From positions 8,272,789 through 8,336,788 of the forward strand of contig OY987242.1 in NCBI GenBank assembly GCA_963920765.1: 64,000 nucleotides of DNA. The letters are read 5' to 3'. The stretch is from Ulota crispa. Its lineage: Eukaryota; Streptophyta; Bryopsida; Orthotrichales; Orthotrichaceae. Shown here one piece after another: positions 62,362 to 64,000 of this stretch. The notes beneath the pieces were generated by a model that did no database searches, was not told the DNA's origin, and saw only the letters and a list, made by a program, of their open reading frames with translations. The position numbers were made by a program, and so were the translations under genes. Numbering within the stretch: position 1 is the stretch's first letter; each line of letters starts with the position of its first letter.

Positions 62362-62850
62362 GTGTTGAAACCAAAGCGTCCTATGCTCTTCTCTCCTGTA
62401 ATTTCCAAGCTTGACACCCGTGTTCAGTGCGTGTCACGTGCACGGATCTCCTGCTGGAAGGGCCCGCAAACTGAAAGTTTTCATCACAGGGCAATATCGG
62501 ACTCAAGAATGAGAAGTGTGAGATTTATGCGCCAGAATCGTGAAGAAGAGTTCGAAGAGATGGTCAATCGGTAAAAAAATGTAATAAATGTTCTAAAGAA
62601 TGAGATCGAGTGCAGGGCAACTCTCGATCAGCTATCAACTATATACAAACGGTCTGTCGAAATGAACAGAACTTGTGGATCCAACTTCACAAAGTACGAT
62701 TTGCAAGACCTTGGTGCACCATGTAAACATGGTTTGGTGATCCTCTTTAATGTGACTCCACCTCTCCACCTCGGTAGGGGTAGAGCTCTCTCTCTCGACC
62801 ATTGTCTAGAATTTCATGATCCACATTCGCTATCACTGGACAATTCATAG
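62362..62850 (+). pseudogene. ORF interrupted by one in-frame TAA, family unknown
   Basis: One reading frame stays open from the ATG at 62362 to 62850 except for a single TAA at 62572-62574. The parts before (RQNREEEFEEMVNR) and after (KNVINVLKNEIECRATLDQL, then CGSNFTKYDLQDLGAPCKHG) look like one continuous polypeptide with a helical middle and Cys/His-containing tail. It may be a decayed gene or transposon-derived ORF. I do not recognise it. Confidence 0.3.
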
Positions 62851-62947
62851 AATGATCTCTCGATTGATGCCTCGAAGCTGCGAGCTGACCTCCTCATGGT
62901 AGAGCTTGCAAGATAAACGGGGAAAATTTCTTGCATAGCTTCAGTAC

Positions 62948-64000
62948 TTAGACAATAAATGGTTGAGGCCCCACGGTGTTGAGCTCGTATAGTTTCACAT
63001 CCTTGGCTAACTTCGCCATGGTCTCATCTAAAACGTGGGAGCTGCCGTCACGCTTCTGCACAGCTGTTTTGTTTCCCGAATCGACAAATGAGTCGCAGAC
63101 TTCGTCTCTCTTGTTGACGGTGCCGTGGTAATGGTAGTACCGAATTCGGTTCCCTTTGAGGTAGTTATTCTTCCCCCGACGCATGTTCATCGACATGTGA
63201 ATTCCGGCTGCCTCGGCATGGCGAGCCTGTACAACGTACTTGCGGTCTCTATGTTTACCTTTATCCAGAACCTTTCGGTAGACTAGTTTCTCAAATCCCC
63301 ACCGACTGCGCACAATCGCAACAACACAGCACACACTCAACACCCATTACATCATTTGCATGTGTTTGTCACTCGAAAAGTAAAACAAGATTAGGAGAGT
63401 CCTCGACGGAGGGACTATTTTGTACTCCACCTTAATCCCACAGTCATACAGTAAATGTAGGCAACTAGGCATAGCTACAGCTCAAAGCTGTAATTATGAA
63501 GTTCTTGGAGGCAATCATTGAGACCTCACTATTGTACAAGAAAGTGAAGTGCACCCTAAGTTACTTTTTTGTAATATGCTGAAATGTATATAATGGAAAA
63601 AAAAGTGAAAAGTATCAGAATGTACTGTTTTTCCCAATTTACCATATTTGTAGTAGGCCCTACTCTAAACAAGCTGCTTAGCAGCCAAGAGAGAGGTTAG
63701 AAACGGTCCATACCTTTGGTGTTCATCTTGCGTTGTGTTGTCAGCCACACACATGCCCTTCGAAATTGGAACTTGCTCGATGGTGATCTGCGTCACGGCC
63801 GGATTCGCATTGAGGACCTTCGAGAGGGAGACATCAGGTTTCACGTACATGAATTCATCGATGTCGAAGAAGAAGGTCCAGTTCGCCATGAACCGCGACC
63901 GAAACAGGCAATCGTTCACCACCAGAAACTGGTTGTGGTAGTACCCGTCGTAAAGCTCCTGCTGTCTGATATTCTGCAGCGTCACTCTCCCTTGGTCAAT
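62948..64000 (-). CDS. GALS: GT92-family galactosyltransferase, GALS-like, C-terminal part (cut by window edge)
   Basis: Two exons are in the window, 63714-64000 (open to the edge) and 62948-63305, joined AAAG|GTATGG ... GCGCAG|T in phase, giving 214 residues of the C-terminal part. Family members add beta-1,4-galactose to pectic galactan side chains in the Golgi. Seen here: LYDGYYHNQFLVVNDCLFRS, NWTFFFDIDEFMYV with the DxD-type metal/nucleotide-sugar motif, QITIEQVPIS, SRWGFEKLVYRKV, RDRKYVVQARHAEAAGIHMS and the C-terminal IRYYHYHGTVN, the usual order for GALS/DUF23 proteins. The N-terminal anchor and first part of the catalytic domain lie beyond the window. The intron 63306-63713 contains a diverged family D MITE. 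Confidence 0.9.
63400..63657 (+). mobile_element. MITE family D, copy 5 (in the GALS-like intron)
   Basis: Right end GAATGTACTGTTTTTCCCAA then TTTACCATATTTG is clear; the left (GACTATTTTGTACTCCACCT) is partly decayed. Falls inside the intron between the two GALS-like exons. Confidence 0.5.

Overview
The window looks like nuclear DNA of a land plant (or close streptophyte relative). Spliced genes with GT-AG introns, homologous to typical plant families, sit in AT-rich DNA full of short terminal-inverted-repeat (TIR) elements. The proteins look clearly diverged from flowering-plant homologues, and one gene resembles a bacterial/fungal-type monooxygenase. I therefore lean to a non-seed plant (bryophyte- or lycophyte-like), but I cannot name the species. 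All exon models are hand-built from translation, splice consensus and phase, and none was checked by alignment.

Layout. 1-390 (-) is the N-terminal part of a TetX-like FAD monooxygenase running off the left edge. 391-6894 is intergenic and holds several TIR elements and two unassigned coding-like stretches. 6895-8721 (-) is a secreted glyoxal oxidase with two exons. 8722-14554 is intergenic, with one element and one broken coding-like fragment. 14555-15865 (+) is an intronless GT106/O-fucosyltransferase-family gene. 16971-28123 (-) is a complete 22-exon dynamin-related protein of the DRP2 class (951 aa in my model). Its intron 15 holds, on the opposite strand, an intact tRNA-Leu(UAA) gene and a 27-bp minisatellite.

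28124-35766 is repeat-rich with no gene seen. 35767-37900 (-) is an FQR1/WrbA-type quinone reductase (4 exons, 202 aa). 37901-45060 is again mostly elements, including a canonical Stowaway-type element. 45296-47892 (+) is a predicted plastid glyoxalase-fold (VOC) protein with a 5'-UTR intron. 49020-52153 (+) is a membrane-anchored NERD (nuclease-related) protein with an apparent optional stop-containing exon. 52154-62947 is very AT-rich and gene-poor. 62948-64000 (-) is the C-terminal part of a GT92/GALS-type galactosyltransferase running off the right edge.

The genes do not form a pathway. DRP2 (membrane scission), the O-fucosyltransferase-like protein, the GALS-like protein and glyoxal oxidase all belong to families acting on membrane traffic or the cell wall, but their proximity is probably coincidental. 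The most unusual features are the tRNA plus minisatellite inside the DRP2 intron, the TetX-like gene, alternative exons in the NERD gene, and about ten families of miniature TIR or foldback elements, several with members inside gene introns.
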